Shown: positions 19,454-30,550 of the stretch, piece after piece | Position numbering within the stretch: the first letter of the stretch is position 1 | Layout of the letters: the number at the start of each line of letters is the position of its first letter | Assembly: GCA_037576215.1 (NCBI GenBank) | Contig: JBANDB010000015.1 | Span: 2,170,001-2,234,000 of the forward strand | DNA: 64,000 nt | Source of the DNA: Armillaria gallica | Taxonomy: Eukaryota > Basidiomycota > Agaricomycetes > Agaricales > Physalacriaceae | Direction of reading: 5' to 3' | Program-made: the position numbers and the translations under genes | Notes under the pieces: generated by a model | Seen by the model: only the letters and a program-made list of their open reading frames with translations | What the model was told of the DNA's origin: nothing | Databases searched by the model: none

Positions 19454-22400
19454 ATGTCTAGTATCGACTCATGCCTCAAGATCGCAAGGTTCACTGCTGC
19501 AGCAGGCGAAATGGCTCCATTTCCTTTTATCAAAGGTGCTGCTCAGTGTGTGGTAGTCGTTCTCGAGACCATTGAGGTATGTCTTCATTCTCCCTTGTTC
19601 TCCACACTAACAAGAGCCGCAGAGTGCCGCAAAGAATGGAAAGGATCTGCAAGAATTAGTTGAGAACATCGTCGCTACACTGGTTGTCGTAAGGGACACC
19701 ATCATCGACCATGGTCCGACTAGCGCCTCGTGCTTTAAAGATGTCTGTCTTGATTTTCAGACGTGAGTTGACCTACATTATCTACCTATGCCTCTTACAA
19801 GCCTTCGGTTCTCAGATACCTGAACGATCTACTTTCAAAGTTGAACAAGGAAGGCAAACCGAGCGGGATCCGGCGTTTTTTGAAGGCTAAGAAGATTTCG
19901 GAGGACATCAGTGCTTACAGACAACGAGTACAGGCGGCTAAAGAAGACTTCCTGGTAGGTGGCTCCCTATCATCATTATCGTTCACTCTTGAATGAGCAG
20001 CAGATCCGTACGACGACCATGACACGATTGGCACTCTCTGATGTCCATGATGAAGTTACTACGGGATTCAGCACTTTGACTGGTTCCGTGGAGACTTTGG
20101 AGAGGAATATTACATCAACCATCAAGGACAACATCGAAGAAATACGCACCTGGGGTGCTCGGCAGAGCGAGGACATGCAGAATCTATCCGCGAGATTACA
20201 AGGTTCTCTACAACGGGGTCTTTATAAGGGGTCGGTACGTGATTTTCAATCATTACACTCCTGTCATTCAACATTTACAGGTATGGGATATCATTCCAGG
20301 CGACATCCACATAATCGAACCAGTGGCTCGTTCATCGACGAGGTGTCGTGCCGTTAGATACCAAGACAGTTACTGCACCATCGAAAACAGCGATACACGG
20401 AAGGTCATTCGCAGATATCAAGCTTCTGGCAATGACAGAGAGGACACGATGGAAGTGAGTGCATACTACCCTGTGTCGGCACGGTCCACATGTCATTCTG
20501 TGTTCTAGCAACTTGATCAGGCCCTCGATTTTTTTATGAAACAAAGGTTCGGCTTTCCGTCTCTCTATAGCTGACTGAATCGCCCCCGTCTCGTCAATAG
20601 GCACCCAAACCTTCCCCAAATCTTTGGTGTTTGCAGATCACCTGATCTTCCTGCGATCGTATTTCTTCTTCATGGTAAGGTGTTGCTCTTTTCATGTGTC
20701 CTCTGCCATTAATTCCTGTGGGCAGGCACAACAAGAGTCCCTTTTAACCATTATATCCATGACTTGCCTGCGACGCGGTTCGTACAATTCTATTTTGATT
20801 TGGTAAAGGCTATTCTTTGTGTTTTTGAGTAAAGCGGCTGACCTCTTGGTGTATCATCATGCAGTTTCAAGATCTACAGGTACGTCCCCCAAGAATTACC
20901 CTTGACCAAAAATCAATACCCATTCCTACAGTCGGTCTCGGAGGTTTTGCCAATGGAAAGCTATAGATATTCAGATGATAGATTTTACAGTGTATTCCAC
21001 CCAGTCAGTGAAATCGCGAATGATTTCCTTTGCGTAATAATCGTTTTGAAGAATAACGAGGAAGAACAAGTCTATGTCAACAAGTATGGGAAACTCGTGT
21101 TTGGAGACCTACTATGCTATACTTGTTACTACCTGGGCCCCTTCGACTTGTCCTATACACCGGAGCATGGCAAATATAGCCTCCGTCATGGTATCGGGTC
21201 GCGTGCATCGGGCAATCCACTTCACAGTCAAGTCAGCAGATGGAAGTCGGCTTCAAGTTCGCGGAAGGGGGATTTACAACATCGTTACGACGCTATTGCC
21301 TTTTGTCATATAAAATATAGTGCCAATTGGATATCGTGGACCCAAACCTTCAACCGGCACCGACTCCAACCCCCACCATACCAGCCAGATTATCTTGACT
21401 TCCACTCTCAGAACGACAACACCTTATACGTGCCGGGCAGTATATTATGTCCGCAGCTTCTCTGCTCACCAGAGTCACCATACCGAGTTTTGGTTGGTAG
21501 AGCCTGGCCCTGGCCGTACGGGTGGAAGTGGGACATTTCCTTGCACAAAGAGTCATCATGGGAGGAAGTCGTTAATTTATCGTTTGACAAGTTTGTCATC
21601 TAGTTGACCAATTTTGATGCTTCTAAGTAATTGTTGATTGTCAGTGGGCCGGTGTCCATCAGGCTTTCATGGGACGATGTGTTCAGAAACCCCGACATTC
21701 GCATCCATACGCACTGGAAAGATTCTGATAAGATTGTGAAATCATGGATTGCACAGACTTCCAAGCTAGACTCATGTCTTCGCTCCAGGGATTATGGTGA
21801 CGATCTTGAGCCATATGTCATTACAGGTGGGCAGCTGGTTCGGCTTGAATCAACTGCTGACTGCATTGTACACACTTAGATGTGGCCTTTGACATTCAAA
21901 TTCACCCAAAGGGCGGTGACAGGTATGGCCCTTGTCGTATCTGCAACGCAAAAGACCGCTACCATCGTGCACTCTCATTGTCGATAACTGCCCCCGTCAT
22001 TGATTATGAGACCAATACAATTAAATCCTGGCCCGTCATATCTTGTTCCCGAGTTTGCGGCATGGATTCGTTGAAGGAGGAAGATATTTTTACTGTCGGA
22101 GTCGGAGGTTACGAGGTGCAGACACAATGGGGGCCGCTCCTGCAGCACATGGTGCGTTCAACCATACCCGAGTTAAATGCCGAGCATGGATTCGATCCCG
22201 CGCGCGACGGCGCTGATGTATGCGAGTATTTCGGGTGGCCACTCCTTGAGATCCTTGACCCTTCCACAGGAGGTGAGTAGATCTTTGTATGCAGCAGGTA
22301 TTTTGCTGAGGAGCATGCAACAGAATGGACATTAAATGATACAGCATCCCAGTCTTCGTGGTCTGCGTCAGTCATATCGGACAATATGAGTCCGATATTG

Positions 22401-22607
22401 ACTCAAGAGCACGACTCTGCACCACGCGGTACCGTGGGCGTGGCCACAGGAAGCATCGCTGAAGAAGTGCAGGCTGGTGAGGCCTCGACCAAGACGGAGA
22501 GTGTTTCCGTTGTGCGGCATGATATTAGTACACGGGTTCTCATCATCATATTCATTGCTATCAGCGTTCAGGTTATTCTTCTGTCATCCTTTAAGAACTA
22601 CTTGTAA
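19454..22607 (+). CDS. MLKL-like helical bundle / kinase-like / membrane-tail protein, copy 1 (intact)
   Basis: Thirteen exons: 19454-19576, 19623-19762, 19816-19954, 20004-20234, 20281-20454, 20509-20546, 20601-20674, 20726-20802, 20865-20959, 21009-21590, 21645-21826, 21880-22272 and 22324-22607. They join in phase into 843 residues with no stop. Residues 1-134 are helical and hydrophobic (SCLKIARFTAAAGEMAPFPF, YLNDLLSKLNKEGK) and resemble the N-terminal bundle that CDD calls MLKL_NTD in fungi. 135-211 look like connecting helices (NITSTIKDNIEEIRT). 212-335 resemble a degenerate kinase N-lobe (YCTIENSDTRKVIRRYQ; HPNLPQIFGVCRSPDLPAIV). No HRD or DFG was seen. The rest has no known domain; it holds a Cys pair CRICNAKDRYH. 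Residues 821-839 form a C-terminal membrane helix. In relatives such bundles act in membrane-damaging cell death; that role here is inference. Intron 9 starts with GC. Confidence 0.72.
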
Positions 22608-22619
22608 ATACAGATATTG

Positions 22620-23090
22620 ATAACAAGTTATTCAATGTCTCTTTCATCATGATGATTCACGGAACTAGGATCAACGACACCAATTAACAGTGAATATCAG
22701 TCTGCACCCCACTCTTGCTAAAATTAGAAGAAGCCCTCTCTCATCCGTTCGTCCAAGTACCCCCAGAACGCGACGACCCTCCCGACCCAATCATTCACCT
22801 CCTCCACCCTCCACTCGCTGAGAGGACATCTCTGTCATTCCCTTCCTCGCCGGCCCTCGTTCTCCCTCCGCCGTCAAACGCCATCCCGAGTCTCCAACAG
22901 CACCGACGCCAGCACGACGTCCCTTATCGGACTGCCAGGTAAGAAGGATCCCCGGAACGGTGACACGAAGGATAAGACAGTCAGTGAGGATCATGGCAGA
23001 AGCTTTGGCTCGCTTCGTGGATGCGCATTTGGGTGGAGTGGAGTCTTGGGCGTCCTTTAATAGCGAAAAGGTCGAGGTAGACTTTCAGTT
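22620..23090. other. Interval without a supported gene
   Basis: A Pro/Ser-rich 75-codon frame on + (22715-22942) ends near a possible GTAAGAAGG donor. Nothing in it is recognisable. Confidence 0.35.
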
Positions 23091-23670
23091 AAAATCTGCT
23101 CAGAGCACAAGGTAAGCATATAGAAGAGAAGGCGCAGGTACCAAGAGACTTCAATGGTGGCGGTTCGAATTCACGTTGTGGGTGTGACGAGAATTAAGGT
23201 CCGCTCGTTCTGGAAATTCCTGCATCTGAGGGTCCGATAATGTCGAGAGTAAGGATAAAACAGAAGGAAGGAGGGAAGGAAACAAGGAAAGTGGGGACTG
23301 GAATTTAAAGCAAATTGACCCAGCTGTTATAGCCAAATACCTACACCGAAATGCAAGTGGTACAGAGAAAGTTCGAGGCCAAGGTTAAATCGAAAACGAA
23401 ACGACTCGACTTCGGCAATCGGCCCGGATACCGCTTCTGTTTTAACAACCTGCTCCCATACAATCGTGATCTTGGTTCGCATCCAAATGCAGAGGGAAGT
23501 AATGGAAGGAGAACCAGCTGTCCTTGAAAACACGATAAATACATGAAATTCGGCTCGGACGTGTCAGTGTTGACTAGGAAGATGGTAGTAGCTGCGGTAC
23601 TCATTGCAAGCACCAGCTCCGTTTGAGTGATGCGTATCGATCCACAGAGCACCATATCGTAAGCCTACGC
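23090..23670 (+). repeat. Dispersed repeat R1, copy 2
   Basis: Near-colinear with 7915-8460, with a few indels. Contains CTTCGGCAATCGGCCCGGAT at about 23409. Confidence 0.75.
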
Positions 23671-23805
23671 GACATTCAAAACCACGTCGATATTCCTCTC
23701 ACTAGTCCGAATGGTGGTCGTCATCCTGAGATATTTGAGCAACAGATTGGTCGTAGTTGTATTGATGCCTGCAACGGACTCCACTCCATTGATAGTTTGC
23801 GTTCA

Positions 23806-24015
23806 AATTGCAGAGGGAAGTAATAGAAGGAGAACCAACGACCCTTGACAACACGTTGAATACAGGAAAATCGGATGTGCTAGTGTTGACTAGGAAGACG
23901 ATAGTCGCTTCGGAATTCATTGCAAGCACTAACTCTGTTTTAGTGGTGCGTATCAATACACAGAGCGCCATGTCGTACATCGGCACTTAAAACCGGATCG
24001 ATATTCCTCTTGAAT
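23806..24015 (+). repeat. Dispersed repeat R1, partial tandem copy 3
   Basis: Repeats the 3' third of R1 immediately after copy 2 (GCAGAGGGAAGTAATAGAAG through GCGTATCAATACACAGAGCG). Here a 60-codon frame is open (MQREVIEGEPTTLDNTLNTG), which is the least damaged form of the short R1 frame. Confidence 0.65.
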
Positions 24016-24059
24016 GGTGGTCGTCGCGTTGGGAGATCTGAGCCACGGATCAGTCGTAG

Positions 24060-24600
24060 TCACCTACAACGAACTCCCGGTCTTACACTCCACTGATACG
24101 CCTTTCCTCTCACCACTGACCAATCCGTCCCTCCCACCATCGCGAATGTCGCCTGACGAAAATTCTCAGACATACTCTCTACATATTCGTTGAACATCGA
24201 TGACTCTTTTTGTAGTGCCAGTCCGACATCTCGTATGGCGTCATAGTCCTCTTCCAACGCCTGCTCTCGGGATCCACCAGAAGCCTCCTCATGTAACGTG
24301 TATCCCAACCTCCGTTCTCCAATCTCCATTGCTAGTTCCAGGCGTCTCCGAAGTCTATGATGACGGGAGACCGATCCCCTTCCCGGCGAACGAGTTTCCT
24401 GGTTTGGATGTCGTTGTGCAGCAAAAAGTTCTCTGCCTCGAGCCCTGCCATCACGTCGCTGGATATCCTCATGGCCTCTTGTTCTGAGACGCCGATACAC
24501 GGTTTCAGAAAATCGGCGGATTATCGTACCTCTGGACTGAAGCCCATGGTTCACTCGAGTATAAAGTGTTGCATGTCGCGTCAGACGCGCGCTAGGAGGA
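24060..24600 (-). pseudogene. Kinase-like gene fragment (C-terminal part), frameshifted
   Basis: On the minus strand, in shifting frames: MAGLEAENFLLHNDIQTRK (catalytic-loop HND kept), REGDRSPVIIDFGDAWN then a stop, DTRYMRRLLVDPESRRWKRT, then FNEYVESMSENFRQATF and RPGVRCR. It matches residues about 225-360 of the gene at 27.98 kb. At least one stop and two frame changes disable it. It has the opposite orientation to the intact copy. Confidence 0.8.
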
Positions 24601-24639
24601 TGTGCCAGTTCCGTTGATGCAATCATGCATTGGTCGCGG

Positions 24640-25330
24640 TGCAAGAGTGCCACCGCCACGTGGCAGGGAACCTCTTCCGGTCGCCCTCTTAGCTCCCCGA
24701 ACATTGCTACCACTCGCGCACCCAATGTCAACCGTTTCTTTGTTCTGCATGGGCGGCCAGATAGACTCCTGGAGAAGACATCACCCGTACCTCAAGCCGT
24801 GTCCGGTTTCACAAACGTGCAATGTACGACGAGGGCGGACACTTTGACTGGGACCGCGACTTGACCCACGGAAAGATCCACCACGTCACCGTCCTGGTTG
24901 CGCTCAACACATTATGGTCAGACGGCGGGCTCTATCTTCGCCACGACAATAACGAGATGGCCGTGGACATACAACCCAAAATCGCCGGCACCTCTGGACC
25001 CCATCACGATGTGTTCATCTGTGCGCCGCAAACTGACCCGTCGTCCTTTGCTTATACTCCTGGAGAGTACGACTTTACGACCCTCGATATCCTCCACATG
25101 TACAGGCACCCCTTTCTTATCCTCCTGGGATTTTACGACTCTCGATGTTGCGAGCGAAAATTCACACACTCACTGAACTCCGCAAAGCTCGTTCAGCTGC
25201 TACGCCCCGTCATGATTCAATCACCTTGAAACAACAGGAGATCTTATGGTCCACACCAGATCACATTCTATGAGGTCTGCCACGGTTTCGACGTGGAAAT
25301 GCTGCACCTCAGGCTCACGCTGAGCTGCGG
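24640..25330 (+). pseudogene. 2OG-Fe(II) oxygenase-like relic, copy 2
   Basis: A 135-codon open stretch from 24822 reads MYDEGGHFDWDRDLTHGKI, then VTVLVALNTLWSDGGLYLRH. H7-x-D9 fits the HxD iron ligands of the prolyl-4-hydroxylase-like fold, which copy 1 has lost. The expected distal His/Arg region is replaced by unrelated sequence. DNA similarity with copy 1 starts at 24640/16895 and returns at about 25230-25290 (GAGATCTTATGG, ATTCTATGAGGTCT). Confidence 0.6.
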
Positions 25331-25339
25331 ACTTGACGC

Positions 25340-27300
25340 CTTCAATGTGTACTGGAACCGAGCACGGGAAGGATGGTCAATACGTGCCGATTCAAGGGTT
25401 CCTCAGGCCTCGAGGAGAGCTCCTGAGGCTTGCGAGAATCGAGACGGCATGCTGATGATCGTGAGATGCTCCAAGTTGGGTGTATGCGCGACCAGAATCT
25501 AGGGCGCATCTAGAAGACTACACGACGCAGAGACTCGATGAAGTGAACGATGCTGCGGAAGGGGAGGATTCACGAAGCCAGAGTCAAAACCTTAGCGATG
25601 AGAATGCACTGAGGGTACGTTAGCCGATCAGGTTGATGCCTTGATCATCTCAATCAGCTCCACAAGCAGCACCGTCCACCGCCAAACAACCTTGCCCTTG
25701 CGTGTTCGCCTCAAGATGGAAACCATCATCGTGCAACTGCCTATCGTCCCCGTAGAATATTGAGCCGATACCGTTAGGTGTACCAAGATTCGTCTGAAGA
25801 GTTGTACGAAATGGAAATAGTCCCAATCCGAGTCCACATTTACAAGTCAAACAGGCCCGATGAATGAGTCGTGGTGTGCTCGGGTTGCTTCATCGATAGG
25901 TCCGGAGGCTCCAAAATAGGATGCCAGTTCTTTTTCTCGAGTGTGTGGATGGTATACGACCTTGGGAGGCATGACAAGAGGTGTCCAGAGTCGCGGTGGA
26001 CTGTAAACGTTTATACACTGGTGCTCGACGGCTTCTGTTTCAAACTGAGACAGGGACATTGTCTCGATTCAGTCGACGTAGTACGATAAGACCCCAACAC
26101 CAAGACATATCCTTTGCCCTCGATGGCTGGAAACATTGGCGCTGGGGTCAATACACATGCACTAGTGATGGAGTCGTCACTCGTTGTCTGTCCATCCCTA
26201 GAATGGGAGGACGGGAAGGAGCAGACAGGGTATTGTCATTGCTAGAGTAACGGACGCTCCTCAGTTGTCTGTCCTTATATGTGTAAAGACGAAGACAAGT
26301 GAATTAATGTCGAATTCTGTAGCGTAGATTAGTATGAATGTCATCGACGCTTCCAGGAAATTAAATACCTTTCTTGCAAGAGATTGATTTTCGCCCTGAG
26401 GCGTCGAGCGTAACAAGCCTGAGCGTCTTGGCAAAGGGCTTCTGCTCTACACTGAAAAGATCTCAATGGGTGGCGAAAGGAGTCGCTGACACGGACAGTC
26501 GGCCTTTGAATGGTGTCAAGGAAATATCCCCTCCTTATAACATCGTAGCCTGCCTTGTGATGTAGCTGTGGGCGCGCCTGTAATGGTGAAGGGAGATGGG
26601 TTGTAGATGAACTCGCGTGTATGAACAGCTGGACTCCTTCTCTTCAGAATTAAAGCAAGTATATGTGGTTCAACCGATGGATGGATTGTGCCGGAAGTAT
26701 TCCGTCGACGTGCGAGAAGATGATGTTCGAGGTGGCTGAAATGACTTTCAGAAATCCGTTTTTGGTCCCAGGGAGGCTACCTGTTCAAGGATTTTCCATC
26801 ATGTAAAGCCAAAGTTAATTCGATAGGCCGGCGAGCTGACACCTGGCATCTCTGTGCGTATATTAGTACGATACTATCTTAAGATATGAAACGAAAAAAG
26901 ACGTACCTTGATAAGAACACCTTCATCTCCAGCACTGATGAACTTCGTAGTCATGAGTGGAAGGGAAACTCGGAGTCGTTGAGCGAGGACGATATTCTTT
27001 CACGGACGTCAGCTACTCGTCCAGCCATCCTTCTGCAACCTCGCTCGTCCCACTCGCATCGAATTTCTCGCCCACCAACGGTCTGGCTTCACCGGTACCA
27101 AGCCCTGTGGTAGGCCAGTCCCTCCCCAGACTGAGCCTGATGATGTGTGTGGTAAGGACGCCGAGACAACTTCTCCCGCACGTTGCACAGTAGAGAAATG
27201 AAGCTTGCAAGGGCTTGAATATCGTTGGATGGTGCGAAAGGATGACTGGTGCATTGAGGGCGATAGATTATTCGACGACTGACAAAGTAAATTTGAGAAT
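25340..27300. other. Accessory interval with no recognised gene
   Basis: Open frames on both strands at about 25630-26060 and 25981-26250 (+; QDISFALDGWKHWRWG) and 26886-27113 (+) show no known motifs. Some of 25230-25600 continues the 2OG relic. No intact gene is supported. Confidence 0.4.
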
Positions 27301-27304
27301 TAGA

Positions 27305-29010
27305 CTTGTAGGCGAAGATTAGGAGAACGTACTCGTTGGTCGATAGAATGCGATTGTTTTTAGGAAGGGGACTGGTGATATCAGTAAGACACTGGCCAGT
27401 CATTTTAGATTCAGGAAGGAATTTACCAAGTAACAGCCTGAGCTTTAACGATACGAACATAAGGCTGGAAATCAGAAACGCGCTTATATTGTCCGATTTT
27501 CGGGGGGTGGAGCAATAATGATCTCCATAGCCAGACATACGGTTTTAAGGGAATAGAAAATTTGAAGTTGCTCTGGAGGACCGCCAAGATAAAATCTCAG
27601 TCATGTCAGAGGAGTGGTCGTTACGATGGCGAGCGAGCCGGCCCTCACTGACACGTGATCGAACGCGTCGACAAATTTCAATTGATTTCATTCTTCTCTC
27701 CCCCCAGTCCAGATGTCTCAGCTTGAAAACAATGAAGGCGCGACGTAGCTGATGGTCGCATCACTTCTGCTGCTCTGTTGTCTTCGCATATCAGCGCCTT
27801 CGCTCGTCAACACTGGCTACAGATAGATGAAACAGCATATTCGGTCTCTGGCAAGGCAAGCTGCTGCTCTTCAAGGACATTGTATCTGTCCGTAACTACA
27901 TCTTATTGTCGTTCAGCGTCGTCGGCGTCGCCAAGCCTGAAGCAAATATCACGGCCACGCACGTACGTCCAGATATGTATATTCCTGAATCAAAGTTGAT
28001 CTTTACCTTTATCTTCAGAGGCGGTGATCTATATCGACCTGGGACAACGCTCGATCTCAAGTTTCAACCTCACAAATCTTCAGAGTACACAGATCTAGCT
28101 GCTACGGTGATCAAGCGCTTCGAACCTTTCACCTCCACGGTTGTGCTACTTGTTCAACGACTCCCCGACAACCAACCACTCATTTTAAAACTGGCAGATC
28201 ATAGACTGGGTTATCGCGCTAGCAACGACGACAACGTGGATACGGTGCCATGGCTATCTTCCATCGATGATCATCTACGACTCGCTGTACGTGATATCCA
28301 GAGAGGCGTAAAGCCCAACTGGTTCAAGCTCATACATGATTTCGAGAACCGGCCTGACACTAAGCTTTGGGAGGATTGGATGTGGGAGGTCTGCACTTGG
28401 ATTGGAAAGATATCCAGCCATAACACAGAGCTATCTGCATATCGACTTTTGTATCAGCTGCAAGGCCGGTATATTCCCCGTCTCCTTGGCGTCGTTCGCC
28501 TTCGCATTACCCCCGAGTCTACTCCTCTTCATCCCATTACCGATGTCGTCCAAGGACTCGTTCTTGAGTACGTCCCTGGTATCAGCATGGACAAGCTCAA
28601 ACCGGGTATCGGCGTCTCAGAGCAGGAGGCGGAGAAGATCTCTAGTGCAGTGCTAGAAGGGTTTCGTGCCATCGAGGCAGAGAAACGCCTGCTGCACAAT
28701 GACGTTCACACCAGGAATATCGTTCTTCGGGAAGGGGATCAGTCCCCTGTCATCATTGACTTTGGAGAGGCGAACATTCGGAATCCTGACTATAGCGATA
28801 AGGAGTGGGAGCACGTAGTCCACGGAGGTCCGGATACACGCTACATGAGGAGGCTTCTGGTGGATCCTGAAGGCGGGCGTTGGAAGAGGACTGTGACGCC
28901 GTATCACCACAAGAAGCCTATAGCATTCAACAACTATGTGGAAAGCATACTGGATGGCTTTCGTAGGGCAACGTTCGATCGAGTATTGGACACGGATTGG
29001 GAAGGAGCGA
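27305..29010 (+). repeat. Segmental duplication, unit A
   Basis: Matches 49335-51013 from the minus-strand fragment (GGAGAACGTACTCGTTGGTC) through the kinase-like gene up to codons for FRR near its C-terminus. Confidence 0.7.
27310..27538 (-). pseudogene. Unassigned gene fragment, copy 1
   Basis: The minus strand reads FLISSLMFVSLKLRLLLGKF and STNEYVLLIFAY. The same unit reappears at 49340-49579 (FLISNLMFISLKVGLLLGEL), again just before a kinase-like copy. Hydrophobic, unknown family. Confidence 0.4.
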
Positions 29011-29078
29011 GGGAGAAAGTGGACCAGTGGCGTATCAAGCCGGAAGTTCGCTGTAGGCCATGGCATGATTGTGATTGA
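27975..29078 (+). CDS. Small protein-kinase-like protein, intact copy
   Basis: 367 residues from ATG 27975; the frame is open further upstream to 27906 without an earlier ATG, and an upstream exon is possible. LILKLADHR near residue 72 fits the strand-3 lysine. The catalytic loop is H241-N-D243-V-H-T-R-N248 and the metal-binding motif is D262-F-G. After it come DTRYMRRLLVDPE, RWKRTVTPY and a family-specific tail (FRRATFDRVLDTDW; RPWHDCD). It belongs to a kinase-like family expanded in Agaricomycetes. All key catalytic residues are present, so phosphotransfer is plausible. It lies between cluster genes 1 and 2 and is the best-preserved of at least seven copies in the window. Confidence 0.78.
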   Translation: MYIPESKLIFTFIFRGGDLYRPGTTLDLKFQPHKSSEYTDLAATVIKRFEPFTSTVVLLVQRLPDNQPLILKLADHRLGYRASNDDNVDTVPWLSSIDDHLRLAVRDIQRGVKPNWFKLIHDFENRPDTKLWEDWMWEVCTWIGKISSHNTELSAYRLLYQLQGRYIPRLLGVVRLRITPESTPLHPITDVVQGLVLEYVPGISMDKLKPGIGVSEQEAEKISSAVLEGFRAIEAEKRLLHNDVHTRNIVLREGDQSPVIIDFGEANIRNPDYSDKEWEHVVHGGPDTRYMRRLLVDPEGGRWKRTVTPYHHKKPIAFNNYVESILDGFRRATFDRVLDTDWEGAREKVDQWRIKPEVRCRPWHDCD

Positions 29079-29079
29079 T

Positions 29080-29740
29080 TGACCCCGACTCAGTCGGGAC
29101 TTCGCACATCTTGCATCTTCTCGAATCCTCGCCGGACAATAAGCGAATCCTTTTGCTGCATGCAACAGCTTACGTGTCCAGCCTCTGGCAAGCAACGTTG
29201 CCCCAAGGCCCTTACCATAACACGAGAGGGGTTCCACTTACTTCTCAAACAAAGCCCCCCTCTCACCATCTTTGATCTCGTTTGCTTTATACAAGTACCT
29301 GGGATTAGATTCGAAGTCCAGTTCAAGACCAGAAGCTTTGTGCGACCGATCTATGACTATTATTAACAGGCACCTTCAGCCGTGCTATGTCCTTCTAGTC
29401 TGACAACATACAACGGCAGGCCCTCCTGAAGGCTATGTAGGTGATCCAGACAGTCATCAGGGGCATGCAAGCTAGTCTGCAAGCTACCTGTGAGTGGTTG
29501 GGAATGCGAGTAGTCACTATAATTGATAATTGAGCTATTTTTTCTTCCCTTCACAACCATGGTATTCATCAAATACCCACGTCAGATATGCGATTCATTA
29601 CGCTGTCATTTGCTCGCATGTGCAAGTTCCTGAAGAACCGTTACTAATCATCAATGCAGATTTTTTCTCTCGTATCTCCGAGATAGCGCGCTCCACAACG
29701 AACTCGGCTGGGTCCGTTGAAACGGTGATAGCAAGTCCGC
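29080..29740. other. Interval without a supported gene
   Basis: Only short unrecognised frames on both strands. Confidence 0.35.
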
Positions 29741-29754
29741 CTTGTGAGCAGCAG

Positions 29755-30060
29755 GTTTCTACAGCATGCTTCTGTCAAGGTTAGTGATCCAATTCTTCTT
29801 TTGGTAAGGTTTACTTACAGCTCTGACAGACTGCACGACTGATCTGTTCTTGGATCCGGTATAGTTTTTGAGCGAGGTCTTACAGTGCTATCGCATAGCT
29901 TCTAGAATTGCGGATCAGCAGGCCCTCGCTCAGAATACCATACGTGCTAAGTGAGGTGATGCCTTGGTGTGGTGGCTCCCAGCATCTGAGAAGCATCACA
30001 TGTGAGTAAATAGTGCTTGTTGTATCCTTCGCTGATGCCAGACGTGTCAACGCAGGCTGA
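29755..30060 (+). repeat. Conserved leader of the cluster gene, copy 2
   Basis: TTTCTACAGCATGCTTCTGTCAAGG, TTACTTACAGCTCTGACAG and TTCGCTGATGCCA resemble 18985-19100 and 37150-37500. Confidence 0.55.
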
Positions 30061-30496
30061 TCCTATTTGCATGAGCTTCAGTTACGAGCTGTATATATTT
30101 CGATTGCCGTCTTAAAGCCAAAACGAAGAATGAACATATAAGTCAGGCTGAACAATATTCGGACCTCATGGAATGGAACTCAAAAGCACCACTAATAAAT
30201 AGCCAAGCATAGGTATACAGCAAGATGAGGAAGACCAAAAGGACATTGCCTAATTACGGGACTGAAAAATAGACTAGGTCCGATGATTCTTGTAAGCATA
30301 GACTTGAGTCATGCGAAGCCAGGAACTGATTTTCAGCTTCACAGAGGAAAACCGGACGTTACATCAGCGGAAGTCGAATGATGGATGCATACATATCATC
30401 ACCGCCACTTTCCTGTGCAACGAGGAGGCTCGCAGTATTCTTACGATGCCTCACAACCACTTCGATCATGCGTCATGTATTGGTGCCGCGATGGCG

Positions 30497-30503
30497 TATA
30501 AAG
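30497..30503 (+). promoter_or_regulatory. TATA box of cluster gene copy 2
   Basis: TATAAAG 54 bp before the ATG, in the same context (GCGTATAAAGTTGCGCAT) as copy 1. Confidence 0.6.
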
Positions 30504-30550
30504 TTGCGCATATGTGGTGCAGTGCTTGTCTGTATATCCTCTCCTTCCCC

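Noticed and set aside
20880..20959. Possible intron donor GTACGT after FQDLQ in cluster gene copy 1
   Set aside because: The frame reads through and the following residues (IPIPTVGLGG) are conserved in the other copies.
22270..22607. Apparent stop-codon readthrough: TAG after STGGE followed by a conserved in-frame membrane tail in three copies
   Set aside because: A consensus 51-nt GTGAGT...CAACAG intron spans the TAG and restores the frame, so splicing explains it.
23160..23175. GGTTCGAATTC resembling a tRNA T-loop
   Set aside because: No acceptor stem, D-arm or anticodon arm can be placed around it.
24060..24731. 223-codon minus frame as a single gene
   Set aside because: Only its last 50 codons are the kinase-like family frame; the middle is an out-of-frame reading of the catalytic region, so it is a frameshifted relic.
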